Counted from the first letter of the stretch, positions 10,125 to 19,172 are shown. The stretch: DNA of 56,427 bases from an uncultured Eubacteriales bacterium (GCA_900317035.1 ONFC01000009.1:1-56427); one strand, 5' to 3'. The notes: generated from the sequence alone by a model not told the origin. Program-made: numbers and translations.

Positions 10125-11141
10125 ATGGGAAGAGGAATTATAAAACGCGAAGGAAAACGACTCTCGCTGTCCGGACTGATCGTCCGTATTGCTTTGGTGC
10201 TCAGTATTCTCGCAGCGGCGACGATCTCCGTGATCGTTATGACCACGTCTACGGCGAACAATCTGATGAGTATCGAGAGTAAGCCGCTTCCGAATATCCC
10301 GTCCAATGTTCTTCCCCCGTATTCGGCTACCAGCTTTACTTCGGCGGATGAGCAGACGCAGCTTTCCGGCTGGTTCTTCAAGACGGAAGATCCGATCAGT
10401 ACGATCATCGTAGTGCATGATACCCAGTCCAACCGTCTTCCGTTTAGCGTATCGATGGTTCAGATGATCGAAGATTTCCTGAATATGCATTTCAATGTTT
10501 TTCTATTCGATCTTAGAAATTCAGGAGAGAGCGGCGGTACGATATGCGGGTACGGGTATCTGGAGTGGCAGGATGTTCTGGGTGCGATCAAGCATGTCAA
10601 GAAGATCTCGGTTACGAAAGATGTTGTGCTTTATGGTATCGGATCCGGCTGCAGTGCCTGCCTTCTTGCGATGCACAAGCTTCCGCCGTCTCTTGATACG
10701 GAGGTGCTGGAGAATTATAACCAAAAGATCGCAGACCTCGGCTTTGATGTGCACTATATCTCGGGAATCATTCTGGATTCTCCAGCGAAGAACTCCGACG
10801 ACTATATCACGCCTTTTGTCATGAAGAAGTCAAAAATGGCGTTTATAACGAAGAATTTTGTTCCGTATGCTATCCGTGTGTCTTCCGGAGAGTCCGGAAG
10901 TCTTAATCTTGCGGCGGAAATCTCGCGCCTTCCGATCCCGGTTTGTATCATCTACGGCGGCCGTGATACGTTTGTCGGATCCGATAAGATCGGACAGATC
11001 GTGGAAGAGAGAAAACGTCTGAATCCAAATACCACAATGGCAACGATGGTCTCCGGTGCAGGTTATTGTGAAGCATACATGATAGATCAGAACGGTTACA
11101 GGCAGATCCTGAAGGATTTCCTGCAGCAATACTTTAAATGA
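10125..11141 (+). CDS. Membrane-anchored alpha/beta hydrolase-fold protein, probably inactive
   Basis: 338 residues: a short basic N-terminus, one membrane segment near residues 15-35 (LIVRIALVLSILAAATISVIV), then an extracytoplasmic alpha/beta hydrolase domain. The layout (GWFFKTEDPISTIIVVHD, FLFDLRNSGESGG, IIYGGRDTF) matches the YqkD-type family. The expected nucleophile motif G-x-S-x-G reads GIGSG at residues about 170-174, with glycine at the serine position, and the usual GAGH-E motif reads GAGYCEAY near residue 311, with tyrosine replacing the catalytic histidine; only the acid Asp in GGRDTF remains. I therefore infer a non-catalytic or altered role. It sits between dut and tsaD, its stop overlapping an in-frame ATG just upstream of the chosen tsaD start. 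No good ribosome-binding site is adjacent to the ATG. Confidence 0.8.
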   Translation: MGRGIIKREGKRLSLSGLIVRIALVLSILAAATISVIVMTTSTANNLMSIESKPLPNIPSNVLPPYSATSFTSADEQTQLSGWFFKTEDPISTIIVVHDTQSNRLPFSVSMVQMIEDFLNMHFNVFLFDLRNSGESGGTICGYGYLEWQDVLGAIKHVKKISVTKDVVLYGIGSGCSACLLAMHKLPPSLDTEVLENYNQKIADLGFDVHYISGIILDSPAKNSDDYITPFVMKKSKMAFITKNFVPYAIRVSSGESGSLNLAAEISRLPIPVCIIYGGRDTFVGSDKIGQIVEERKRLNPNTTMATMVSGAGYCEAYMIDQNGYRQILKDFLQQYFK

Positions 11142-11149
11142 GGCGGAAT

Positions 11150-12172
11150 ATGGCAGTTTTGACATTAGGCATCGAATCTTCATGTGACGAGACAGCTTGT
11201 GCAGTCATCGAGGACGGCCGCATCGTCCGTGCGAGCATGATCGCTTCCCAGGCAGATCTTCACAGCCAGTACGGCGGTGTTGTTCCTGAGATTGCTTCCC
11301 GTATGCATGTTGAGGCGATCGTTCCGGTAATCTCCGAGACTATGAAACAGGCAGGTGTCTCGTATGATGAGATCGATGCTGTCTGCGTGACAAAAGGACC
11401 GGGGCTGGTCGGAGCCCTTCTTGTCGGTGTTTCTGCGGCAAAAGCACTGTGTGAAGTCAAGAAGATCCCGCTTGTCGGTGTGAATCATATGGCGGGGCAT
11501 ATTGCCGCCAATTATCTTACCGATCCTTCCTGGGAACCGCCGTTCCTCTGCCTGGTCGTCTCCGGCGGACATAGTGAGATCCTGCTTGTGAAAGACTATG
11601 CGGATATGGAGTGTATCTGCAGTACGAGAGATGACGCAGCGGGCGAAGCTTTTGATAAGATCGCACGAGTGATCGGACTCGGATATCCCGGTGGCCCAAA
11701 ACTTGATAAAGCTAGTAAAACCGGCGATCCTCACGCTTATTCATTCCCATCGCCGAAGATTACGGATTCCCTGGATTTTTCTTTTAGTGGGATCAAAACA
11801 GCTGCGCTGAATACGATCAATCAGGTCCGTATGAGCGGGGAAGAAGTGAATATCAATGACTTTGCGGCTTCTTATCAGGATGCGATATGCTCGATCCTTT
11901 GTGACCGGCTGGAAAAGGCCGTTAAGCAGACAGGCATGAAGAAAGTCTGTCTTGCCGGCGGTGTGTCTGCGAACTCATGCCTTAGACAGAAGGTGGAAGA
12001 GCTTTCCAAAAGAAAACACTGCTCCCTCTGTCTTCCGAAGATGGCCTACTGCACGGATAACGCTGCTATGATCGCTTCGGCCGGCTATTATTCTTTCCGT
12101 GAAGGTATAAGGGACACTTTGGATATGAATGCGTATCCTTCACTCGAACTTGGAGGTGCCTATGGCAATTAA
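11150..12172 (+). CDS. tsaD: tRNA N6-threonylcarbamoyladenosine transferase TsaD
   Basis: Catalytic subunit that, with TsaB and TsaE, transfers threonylcarbamoyl to A37 of ANN-decoding tRNAs. 340 residues, normal size. ASKHA-fold signatures: [13 protein letters not shown] at residues 6-18, the metal-binding HMAGH motif near 108-112, VSGGHSE near 132, and the C-terminal ASAGYYSF region. I prefer the ATG at 11150, with GAGGCGG about 6 bases upstream, over the ATG at 11138 that overlaps the previous stop. The 3' end overlaps smpB by 11 bases. Confidence 0.95.
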   Translation: MAVLTLGIESSCDETACAVIEDGRIVRASMIASQADLHSQYGGVVPEIASRMHVEAIVPVISETMKQAGVSYDEIDAVCVTKGPGLVGALLVGVSAAKALCEVKKIPLVGVNHMAGHIAANYLTDPSWEPPFLCLVVSGGHSEILLVKDYADMECICSTRDDAAGEAFDKIARVIGLGYPGGPKLDKASKTGDPHAYSFPSPKITDSLDFSFSGIKTAALNTINQVRMSGEEVNINDFAASYQDAICSILCDRLEKAVKQTGMKKVCLAGGVSANSCLRQKVEELSKRKHCSLCLPKMAYCTDNAAMIASAGYYSFREGIRDTLDMNAYPSLELGGAYGN

Positions 12173-12635
12173 GAAGGGAATCAAAGTCATTGCCGAGAAC
12201 CGTAAGGCTTTCCATGACTACTTTATTGATGAGAAATTTGAGGCAGGGATAGTTCTTTCCGGAACGGAGGTGAAATCTCTCCGCGCCGGCAAAGTCAATC
12301 TTAAGGACAGTTATGTTCAGGTAAAGGAAGGCGAGATCTTTCTGATCGGGGTACATATCAGCCCATATGAGCAGGGAAACAGGTTTAATCTTGATCCGAT
12401 GCGGACAAGAAAGCTTCTGATGCATAAAAATGAGATCATCAGATTGTTTTCTACGGTCAAACAGGACGGTTTGACGATTGTTCCGACGAAATGCTACTTC
12501 AAGGATGGAAAAGTCAAGTTTGAGATCGGGCTTGCAAGAGGTAAGAAAAACTTCGATAAGCGTGATTCTGCGGCAGAGAAGACAGCGAAACGCGACATTG
12601 ACCGCGCGATGAAGGATCAGAGAAATCGCTCCTGA
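12162..12635 (+). CDS. smpB: SsrA-binding protein SmpB
   Basis: Binds tmRNA and brings it to stalled ribosomes for trans-translation. 157 residues with the OB-fold core: [10 protein letters not shown] near 14, [21 protein letters not shown] near 27-47, and the basic C-terminal tail that enters the mRNA channel ([17 protein letters not shown]). A textbook GGAGGT lies 6 bases before the ATG. The tmRNA gene itself is not found in the window. The rqcH gene at 23.6-25.5 kb provides the parallel rescue route on 50S subunits. A terminator hairpin starts inside the last codons. Confidence 0.96.
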   Translation: MAIKKGIKVIAENRKAFHDYFIDEKFEAGIVLSGTEVKSLRAGKVNLKDSYVQVKEGEIFLIGVHISPYEQGNRFNLDPMRTRKLLMHKNEIIRLFSTVKQDGLTIVPTKCYFKDGKVKFEIGLARGKKNFDKRDSAAEKTAKRDIDRAMKDQRNRS

Positions 12636-12645
12636 TCCTTTTCTA
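12614..12645 (+). terminator. Rho-independent terminator after smpB
   Basis: GGATCAG (12614-12620) pairs perfectly with CTGATCC (12632-12638), followed by TTTTCTATTT. The smpB stop codon lies in the second arm. Confidence 0.75.
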
Positions 12646-12658
12646 TTTACTAATTATT

Positions 12659-12687
12659 TTGAGATGTTCCTGTATTTGTAGTATACT
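12659..12687 (+). promoter_or_regulatory. Sigma-A-type promoter for the VanZ-like gene
   Basis: TTGAGA at 12659-12664 and TATACT at 12682-12687 with a 17-base spacer, about 30 bases before the start codon. Confidence 0.75.
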
Positions 12688-12717
12688 TTTAGTGTATATC
12701 TGTTGGAGAAGATTGGA

Positions 12718-13296
12718 ATGGGACTGGAACAGAAAAAAAAGAAAGCGGCATTTCATCCACTATATTTTCTTTTTGCGGTGATCATGTGGATCCTGGTGAT
12801 CGGCTGGCTTGCTGTGATTTTCTCGCTTTCAGCGGAAACTGCCGAGGCATCTTCGCTTCGCTCTCAGGAACTGATAAGACTCTCCGCTAATATTTTCCAT
12901 AAAGAAGTAAATGAAGCCTTTGTCAGAGGCTGCGCCCATATTTTTGAGTTTACGGTCCTTTCTGTACTAGCTTATATCGCTATGTTTGCGACGAATCATA
13001 TTCAGACCCGTCTGGATCAGATGGAGATGAAGTTTCTGGATAAGTTTAAGAATGATAATGAGGTGTATATAGCAGTTTCGCTATGGATCACGGCGCTTTC
13101 CGCATCTGCTGACGAGTATCATCAGATCTTCGTAGACGGCCGGACAGCCGACCTTTTTGATGTGTTTCTTGACCTGTGCGGTGCAGTTATAGTAATGGCT
13201 ATCATCCGCATCGTTGTTTCTATTTATGTGTATGTTAAGAGAAAAAAAGAAAATGTTACTTTGATTTCGCATGAGTCAAAGGTTGAGGAGTTGTGA
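12718..13296 (+). CDS. VanZ-like membrane protein
   Basis: 192 residues with about four membrane segments (near 15-35, 75-95, 115-135 and 150-175). The VanZ-family signature is clear near the third segment: SADEYHQIFVDGRTADLFDV, with a following DLCGA. VanZ itself raises teicoplanin resistance by an unknown mechanism; most family members have no assigned role beyond the envelope. I use ATG 12718, with GGAG about 9 bases before it, rather than the TTG at 12703. The next gene starts 4 bases after the stop. Confidence 0.85.
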   Translation: MGLEQKKKKAAFHPLYFLFAVIMWILVIGWLAVIFSLSAETAEASSLRSQELIRLSANIFHKEVNEAFVRGCAHIFEFTVLSVLAYIAMFATNHIQTRLDQMEMKFLDKFKNDNEVYIAVSLWITALSASADEYHQIFVDGRTADLFDVFLDLCGAVIVMAIIRIVVSIYVYVKRKKENVTLISHESKVEEL

Positions 13297-13299
13297 TAT

Positions 13300-13650
13300 A
13301 TGGGTATTTTTGATCGGCGTAAAGAGAATGAAAAAGACTCTCCGTTATGGAAAAATGCGTATGTCCCTTCATATAATTATCAATCGGACAAAAACGGCAA
13401 TGCAGCGGCGTCCTTTGCATTGAACGAGGGGATTGCTACCAGACTTCTCAAAAAGCCTCATGACTTTTATGAGGAGACGGATAAGTTCCTGCTGCTTCTG
13501 ATCAGTTCCACAGATAAGAAGATACTTGGAACTCTTCCTTATGACAAAGCTCTTAAGATGCTTGATCCGTATAAGCTTGAGGAAACGAAGGAAGAAGTAA
13601 TTATCCGCCCTTTGACATACGCGGAGATATCCGGACTTCTGAAAAACTGA
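13300..13650 (+). CDS. Small unknown soluble protein
   Basis: 116 residues, no membrane segment or signal peptide, no cysteine. A charged N-terminus (MGIFDRRKENEKDS) is followed by a predicted alpha/beta segment with KFLLLLISSTDKKILGTLPYDKALKML. I do not recognise the family. It has a GAGGAG ribosome-binding site and follows the VanZ-like gene with a 3-base gap, so the two are almost certainly co-transcribed. It ends at a bidirectional terminator shared with the converging lipoprotein gene. Confidence 0.75.
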   Translation: MGIFDRRKENEKDSPLWKNAYVPSYNYQSDKNGNAAASFALNEGIATRLLKKPHDFYEETDKFLLLLISSTDKKILGTLPYDKALKMLDPYKLEETKEEVIIRPLTYAEISGLLKN

Positions 13651-13672
13651 TTTATTTTTTTGCATTTTGAAT

Positions 13673-13705
13673 AAAAAAAGAGCGGTTCACGACCGCTCCT
13701 TTTTT
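13673..13705. terminator. Bidirectional terminator between converging genes
   Basis: AAAAAAA, then GAGCGGT (13680-13686), loop TCACG, ACCGCTC (13692-13698), then CTTTTTTATT. A T-run follows the hairpin on either strand, so it can end both the 13300 gene and the minus-strand lipoprotein gene. Confidence 0.85.
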
Positions 13706-13722
13706 ATTCATTCCGGCGATTA

Positions 13723-14940
13723 TCACTGGAATGTTGTTTTCTTCATGTAATCGTTGTCTACGACGCAGATATAGGATTTACCTGCATTGACTTCAATCTC
13801 GTTACCATTGCTGTCGAAGCACTTGATCGGGTCGTTCGGTGTCGGCTTTGTCCATGTGATATTAATGAGTTTGCCGTTGGATACATAGTATCCGGAGCCG
13901 CCTTCCTCAAAATGGATATCCTTATGGCGTTCAGCACCTCTATCATTCGGTCTGGGAATAATAGGGCAGAAGATAACAAAAACGTTTGTAAAGCTGATCT
14001 GCTTATCTACATTGCAGTCCATCTGAGGATCGCCATTATACTGGCTCTTATAGTAGACACCCTCTTGAGCGTTATAAACGAAGAGTCCGTCGTCATTTGT
14101 GGAAGAAAAATATACATTGAGTTCTGTACAAGGCACGGAATCTGTCATCTTTGCAGTTCCTGTCTTTACAAAGTTGAACATTCTCGGCATCTGTCCGGAA
14201 ATATCGACATTATTCTTTTCGAGTGCCTTTAAAATGAAGTCTCCACGGGTAACTCCACAATGCTCAATTCCCGTACGATGACCCGGCTGGTTCATCCATT
14301 CACGGTCACGCCAGCAATAACGGCCATCCGGAACATCCTCCGCGTCATGACCTTTAAGTGAATCGTAGATATAGTTGTTCAGGTCAAACCAGAGGATGCT
14401 GTTGTTTTTAACATGTGAAGGAACAGCTGCATAGTCAGCACCCCAGCAAATAAAGATCGCGCCGGTGCCCGCACACATATCTGCTGAACCAACTCGTCCG
14501 CTTCGTACAGCACCGACTAACGGCATTTTAGCGATGTCGGGGTACATGCAGAGAAGTCTTGTCTGTCCGCCCTCTGTCTCATACTCGAAGATGACAGATG
14601 CTTCTGTTGTTCCACGCTGAGGGTTCGCAACCTTACAGTTGTTGATCGTGATACCGATTCCTTTTTTGCCTGCATTTGCTTCATCTACTTCATAAAGCCC
14701 GGTGAACGGGTTTTCGATCAAACCTGCCGGTGTGGTTTCTGAAGGCTCTGTTGTGGCAGATGTTTCTACTGGAGTAGTTGAAGTAGAAGGTTCGGATGAT
14801 TCTTCTGATGATTCTTCGGAAGTCCACCATGTTTCATAACTCACGGTTTCTTCCTTCTTTTTGCCGCATGCAATAAGAGGTGATGCGAAAAGCATAAGTG
14901 ACAGTGAAAGCGCCACTAGTTTAGAGATCTGCTTTTTCAT
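13723..14940 (-). CDS. DUF3048 (YerB-like) lipoprotein
   Basis: 405 residues. The signal peptide ends in a lipobox with Cys25 (SPLIAC, then GKKKEE), so the mature protein is expected on the outer face of the membrane. Residues about 35-70 form a Ser/Glu/Thr/Pro-rich linker. The rest matches DUF3048: NPFTG near 79, GIGITINNCKVANPQ near 95, MPLVGAVRSGR near 138, then a second domain with the segment GVTRGDFILKAL and, near the end, ITWTKPTPNDPIKCFDSNG. The function of YerB proteins is unknown. GGAGAGAG lies just upstream of the ATG. It is transcribed divergently from the LCP gene, sharing a ~120-base promoter region. Confidence 0.9.
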   Translation of the reverse strand: MKKQISKLVALSLSLMLFASPLIACGKKKEETVSYETWWTSEESSEESSEPSTSTTPVETSATTEPSETTPAGLIENPFTGLYEVDEANAGKKGIGITINNCKVANPQRGTTEASVIFEYETEGGQTRLLCMYPDIAKMPLVGAVRSGRVGSADMCAGTGAIFICWGADYAAVPSHVKNNSILWFDLNNYIYDSLKGHDAEDVPDGRYCWRDREWMNQPGHRTGIEHCGVTRGDFILKALEKNNVDISGQMPRMFNFVKTGTAKMTDSVPCTELNVYFSSTNDDGLFVYNAQEGVYYKSQYNGDPQMDCNVDKQISFTNVFVIFCPIIPRPNDRGAERHKDIHFEEGGSGYYVSNGKLINITWTKPTPNDPIKCFDSNGNEIEVNAGKSYICVVDNDYMKKTTFQ

Positions 14941-14971
14941 ATTCTCTCTCCTTGATATGTAATATAACTCT

Positions 14972-14980
14972 ATTGTAACA
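14972..14980 (-). promoter_or_regulatory. Extended -10 promoter for the DUF3048 gene
   Basis: On the minus strand TGT-TACAAT reads as an extended -10 about 32 bases before the ATG. The -35 is weak. Confidence 0.5.
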
Positions 14981-15006
14981 TAACCTGCGAAATAACAAGC
15001 ATATCA

Positions 15007-15035
15007 TTGAAAATTCATAGCAAATCGGTTAATAT
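15007..15035 (+). promoter_or_regulatory. Sigma-A-type promoter for the LCP operon
   Basis: TTGAAA (15007-15012), 17-base spacer, TAATAT (15030-15035), 26 bases before the LCP start codon. Confidence 0.7.
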
Positions 15036-15061
15036 GTTCCATGTTAAGAAAGGGAAATATT

Positions 15062-16186
15062 ATGTCTTCTAATAGAAATGATCGGTCGAAAGCCGATTCA
15101 AATAACAAGCCGGCAAAGAAGAAAAAATCTGCAGTCAAGATCCTGATCAAGGTACTGTGCTTTATTCTTTGTGCTGTTCTCGGCCTTGGTGTGGGTGCTT
15201 TTATATATGTATATAGAACACTCGGCGCTGTAGGCTTTGTTAATACACCATTCGTAAGCAAGAGCCAGTATGAAACGATCGAGTTTGATAATCTGGATGA
15301 TATTGATCTTGATTCGGGAGATGTTGCGTCTTCCTGGCAGGATGGCGGTCATACACGCGTGTATGTAAATAAGAAATATCCAATTAAAAAGGTTTCACAG
15401 AAAGACAGTAAAGTCGAAAATATCCTTGTCTTCGGTGTCGATTCTCGTGGAACCAATGATGTTACCTGTCGTGCAGATGCTATCCTGATCGTCTCTATAG
15501 ACAAACGCAGAGACTGTGTCAAGATGATCTCGCTGATGCGAGATACCGGTGTCAAGATCGAGGGAAGATCTGCGACCGATAAGCTCACACATGCGTATGC
15601 ATATGGCGGTGTAGGACTTCTGATCAATACGATCAATGATAATTTCGGTCTCGATATCCAGCGCTTTGTTATGCTCGATTTCGGAAGTTCTTCGGGTATT
15701 ATCGATATGGTCGGTGGTATCGAACTTGATGTTACAGCCGGTGAAGTAAAATACGCCAACAAGAGCATAGCAGAAGAAAATGCGCTTCTTGGTACTAATG
15801 TCCCGCTTTTAACTCATGGCGGCCGCCAGACATTAAATGGCGTTCAGGCTACATCCTGGGCAAGAATCAGAAGCCTCGATTCCGATTATGTCCGTTCCGG
15901 ACGTCAGCGTACACTGGCTATAGCACTTATGCACAAGGTCGCAGGATTTAAAAAGACTGCGCAGATTGCCTTGTTAGAGGACTCTGCCGGAATGTTCGAA
16001 ACGAATATGAATTCTATGGATATGATGCGTATCGCACTTGATGCCGTAGATGTTCTCGGTGAAGTTAAGGAGTATCGTGCTCCTGCCGATGGAATGTTTA
16101 AGGTCCAGAGCAATCCATGGATGATGATTATAGACTGGGACAAGCAGCTTCCTGATCTGCATCGTTTCATCTGGGAGGAGGAGTAA
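15062..16186 (+). CDS. LCP (LytR-CpsA-Psr) family cell-wall glycopolymer ligase
   Basis: 374 residues: basic cytosolic N-terminus, one membrane segment near 25-50 (ILIKVLCFILCAVLGLGVGAFIYVY), then an external LCP domain. Family marks: NILVFGVDSR near 116-126 with the conserved Asp and Arg, DAILIVSIDKR near 137, SLMRDTGVKI near 155, and LNGVQATSWARIR near 256-270 followed by the arginine-rich YVRSGRQRT motif. LCP enzymes transfer undecaprenyl-linked polymers to peptidoglycan. ATG 15062 has AAGGGA 6 bases upstream. The next gene begins 1 base after its stop, so the two form an operon. Confidence 0.92.
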   Translation: MSSNRNDRSKADSNNKPAKKKKSAVKILIKVLCFILCAVLGLGVGAFIYVYRTLGAVGFVNTPFVSKSQYETIEFDNLDDIDLDSGDVASSWQDGGHTRVYVNKKYPIKKVSQKDSKVENILVFGVDSRGTNDVTCRADAILIVSIDKRRDCVKMISLMRDTGVKIEGRSATDKLTHAYAYGGVGLLINTINDNFGLDIQRFVMLDFGSSSGIIDMVGGIELDVTAGEVKYANKSIAEENALLGTNVPLLTHGGRQTLNGVQATSWARIRSLDSDYVRSGRQRTLAIALMHKVAGFKKTAQIALLEDSAGMFETNMNSMDMMRIALDAVDVLGEVKEYRAPADGMFKVQSNPWMMIIDWDKQLPDLHRFIWEEE

Positions 16187-16187
16187 C

Positions 16188-17999
16188 ATGAGTAAAACTT
16201 CATCCGCAGTTGTTTGCGAAACTAATCAGATACTTGGGAAGAATCAGGAAAACGTCTATTTTCATAGCCTTTTCCGTTTGCCGGAAGAATTTGGTTCGAG
16301 TTATGTCCGTTCGGCAAAATCAACCGCACCGATTCAGATCTGCGCCCTTTTTTCCGCACAGGGAGAAGACACACTTGCCGCGATGACCCTTCAGGCTGTC
16401 CTTGCCAAGATGCAGGAGATTACAGCGGCTACGCAGCAGATGAGTGTCCTTGATTATGAGAATTTTACATCTCAGGTCGTTAATGTACTGAATACAACGG
16501 TTTGTAATGAATCGCTCAAACACAACGGCGCCAATATCCGTGTATCCATGTCGATGGTCATCATCGAGGGTGATACTCTGCGCGTCATGAATATAGGTAA
16601 TACGCATATCTGGATGTTCCGTCAGGGAAAGCTGATCTCGCTTACGGAGAATCAGACCGTAGCTCACCGCTATGTTCAGATGGGTGCGATCCCGAAAGAA
16701 GCTGAATATACACACGAAGGCAGAAATGAACTGACCCAGTATCTGGGCAGATTTGCTCAAGATGGTGAGGTTCTTCCGGACAAGAAAGTCCATCTGAAAC
16801 TGATGGATGGTGATGAACTGGTCATGATCGGTACGGGTCTTGATCAGGAAGTTCCTATCCAGAAACTCGGAGTCATTATTGCTCGCCCGACACAGCCTGA
16901 GACAAAGGCGTCCGAACTTGTTTCATATGCTATGCAGCAGGGGGTAAAAGCAGGCCTTACAGCTCTGGTTGTTCGGATCGAGAGTACGCTTCTGCTTCCC
17001 GGAGATGCGAAGATCGAGGAATCTGCCGTAACTAATGACCTTTCAGTAGCTTCCCGTCCTGTTGTCGCAGCTACTCCTGTTGCACCGGTTTCTCAGGCGC
17101 AGCAGCCGGCTCCCGTAAGTGATGCACCTACGATCCAGTCCGATGAACTGCGGTTCAGAATGAATCAGCAGTTCCAGGAACCTCCGATCCCTGCTTTTGG
17201 TGATGAAGAGGATCTGGAGGATGACGAAGAGGAGAGCGCTCCTGTTCGTGTCAGTGCAAAAGAAAAGAAGAAAAAGAACGAGAAGAAGGGTTCTGCATTG
17301 AAAAACGTCCTTATCGGATTGCTGATCTTCCTTATCTGCGGTGTGGTCGGATATGTAGGTATGTATGTGCTTTTTAATATTGCGCATTGGAATGGTGATC
17401 TGAAGCCTGTCGAGACTTCTGAACAGTCTGACGAAGAACTTGATCAGGTAATGTATGCACTTTATGATGATACTTCACTTTATGTTGAGGAGTCTCTGGA
17501 TAGTCAGGTGATCGATACATTAGAGAGAGGTGAGGCGATCACGCTTCTTGCATCTAACGGTAATTTCGCGAAGATCCGTAAGGAAAACGGTCTGATCGGT
17601 TATGTTCCGCTTGACATGATTTCCGAGGAAGATCCTACGATCGGTGAGTCGAAGGAGTCCGAGTTTATCGATCCTACTCCGATCCCGACGACGCCGACGG
17701 AGATCACGAAAGCGACATCAAAGAAAGAAGAGACAGAACCTACTTCAGAGCCTTCGGATACCACATCCGAGATCACTCCGCCGGAGTCCTCTTCGGAGGA
17801 AACATCCGCACCGGAAAGCTCTTCCGAAACATCGCCTGAATCCAGTGAGAGTAGTGAGTCATCGGAGACTCCGGCACCTTCTTCGGAGGAGTCATCGAGT
17901 GAGTCTTCTTCGGAGTCTTCCTCTGAATCCCCTGAGGAGACCTCATCGGATACAGAAGCTCCATCCTCAGAGACAGAAGCCCCTGCGGATCCGGCGTAA
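16188..17999 (+). CDS. Transmembrane PP2C-like protein lacking metal ligands, with SH3 domain
   Basis: 603 residues in four parts. Residues 1-270 follow a PPM/PP2C phosphatase pattern: KNQENVYF where active enzymes have NED, LFSAQGED for the DGxGG motif, VMNIGNTHIWMFRQGKLISLTEN (a clear PPM strand pair) near 137-159, MIGTGLDQEV for the SDGL motif, and GVKAGLTALVV for GxxDN. Each position that binds Mg/Mn in active enzymes is replaced (N, S, T, A), so I predict no phosphatase activity. An acidic/basic linker leads to one membrane segment near 370-392. Outside follow an SH3-like domain (about 420-485, ending NGLIGYVPLDMI) and a ~115-residue Ser/Glu/Pro tail. GGAGGAGGAG precedes the ATG and the gene directly follows the LCP ligase, so a role in cell-envelope signalling is likely but unproven. 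Confidence 0.85.
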   Translation: MSKTSSAVVCETNQILGKNQENVYFHSLFRLPEEFGSSYVRSAKSTAPIQICALFSAQGEDTLAAMTLQAVLAKMQEITAATQQMSVLDYENFTSQVVNVLNTTVCNESLKHNGANIRVSMSMVIIEGDTLRVMNIGNTHIWMFRQGKLISLTENQTVAHRYVQMGAIPKEAEYTHEGRNELTQYLGRFAQDGEVLPDKKVHLKLMDGDELVMIGTGLDQEVPIQKLGVIIARPTQPETKASELVSYAMQQGVKAGLTALVVRIESTLLLPGDAKIEESAVTNDLSVASRPVVAATPVAPVSQAQQPAPVSDAPTIQSDELRFRMNQQFQEPPIPAFGDEEDLEDDEEESAPVRVSAKEKKKKNEKKGSALKNVLIGLLIFLICGVVGYVGMYVLFNIAHWNGDLKPVETSEQSDEELDQVMYALYDDTSLYVEESLDSQVIDTLERGEAITLLASNGNFAKIRKENGLIGYVPLDMISEEDPTIGESKESEFIDPTPIPTTPTEITKATSKKEETEPTSEPSDTTSEITPPESSSEETSAPESSSETSPESSESSESSETPAPSSEESSSESSSESSSESPEETSSDTEAPSSETEAPADPA

Positions 18000-18026
18000 A
18001 GTATTACTGTTTTTTGTAACTGGATA

Positions 18027-19172
18027 TTAAAGCTCAAGTTTTGCCATTTCCTCGATCTTAAATTCGCCGGGAAGTGGCAATTCTATTTCTGACTTTTTCA
18101 GCACGGAGCGGTAGAAGCCGAGGACCATATCTACAGCAAGATAGCCTGATCTTCCATCTGCAACCGGTGAGGATGAAGTGGTAATAGCACGATACAAGTC
18201 GGTATAGATCCCGTAGTGCGGGTTCTTCGCGACAGCGATCAGGTAGGAAAGCCCGTTCTGCTTGATATATCTTCGCAGATATTTGAATGCCAGGTTCTTT
18301 CCCTTCGGTGTACGGATCGAATAGGATGGTTTTCCTTTATAAAGCGAAATACGGATCGCCGCATTCTCCGCGTTGATAAAGAACGAGGCTTCGTGTTCCT
18401 TCGGGAAGGTGGCCGTCGTTCCTTCGACCTGGCAAAGTGCTCCGTTGGCAAAGGTATATACGCCCATAGCCGTATCTTCGGCTTCCATATCGCGGAATCT
18501 TCTGGCGATCATGCCGTTCACGGAAACGGCTTCCGAGTTCATCAGATAACACATCAGGTCCAGCGCGTGGACGGTCTGGTTCATCAGCGCGCCGCCGTCG
18601 CTTTTCCAGGTGCCTCTCCAGGCGGCCTGCTGATAGTATTCATTCTCGTGTCCCCAGCGGACGATAACGGAGCCGTGTCCGGCTTTTCCGAAAACTCCAT
18701 TGACCATATCCTCGTGAAGAAGAGATACGATCGGGAAATATCTGTAAATGTGACCCATCGCGATGCGAAGTCCTTTGCTCTGCGCGAGTTCATAGAGCTC
18801 ACGTGAGGACTTATTGCTCATTGTCATCGGCTTTTCGAGAAGAATATTCGCATTAGCTTCGAGGCAGTCCTTTGCGATCTGGAAGTGAAGCCCGGAAGGG
18901 ACTGTGATCGCTACGATATCAGGATGCATATCCTTCAGCATCTCTTTATAGTCGATATATGTTTTCAGTGAAGCGCAAACGTCCTTGTATTTCTTGATCT
19001 TCTTTTTACATGTGGAAAGAAGATGAGAGGGGGCATCCGGGTTGTTATCCACAAGTGCACAGAGAGAAAGCCGGTCAGATAGTCCGGTGACAGCGCGGAT
19101 ATGCTTTTCGCTTACCCTGCCGCAGCCGATAATGGCGACTTTCAATTTATTCGTTATAGCATCCTGCGACAT
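18027..19172 (-). CDS. Gfo/Idh/MocA family NAD(P)-dependent oxidoreductase
   Basis: 381 residues. Rossmann start KVAIIGCGRVSEKHIRAV at about residues 11-28, VAITVPSGLHFQIAKDCLEA near 95, and the family motif LLEKPMTMS near 116-124 with its conserved EKP. The C-terminal half is the substrate domain. These enzymes oxidise or epimerise sugars and inositols; the substrate cannot be read from sequence. I use the inner ATG at 19172, which has GAGGGA 5 bases upstream, rather than the one at 19190. The gene converges on the PP2C-like gene with only 27 bases between stops and no strong terminator. It stands alone, divergent from the nucleoside phosphorylase gene. Confidence 0.9.
   Translation of the reverse strand: MSQDAITNKLKVAIIGCGRVSEKHIRAVTGLSDRLSLCALVDNNPDAPSHLLSTCKKKIKKYKDVCASLKTYIDYKEMLKDMHPDIVAITVPSGLHFQIAKDCLEANANILLEKPMTMSNKSSRELYELAQSKGLRIAMGHIYRYFPIVSLLHEDMVNGVFGKAGHGSVIVRWGHENEYYQQAAWRGTWKSDGGALMNQTVHALDLMCYLMNSEAVSVNGMIARRFRDMEAEDTAMGVYTFANGALCQVEGTTATFPKEHEASFFINAENAAIRISLYKGKPSYSIRTPKGKNLAFKYLRRYIKQNGLSYLIAVAKNPHYGIYTDLYRAITTSSSPVADGRSGYLAVDMVLGFYRSVLKKSEIELPLPGEFKIEEMAKLEL

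Noticed and set aside
17750-17996. Repeated TCxTCGGAG-type units as a CRISPR or DNA repeat
   Set aside because: They encode the Ser/Glu tail of the PP2C-like protein in frame; spacing is irregular and there are no spacers.
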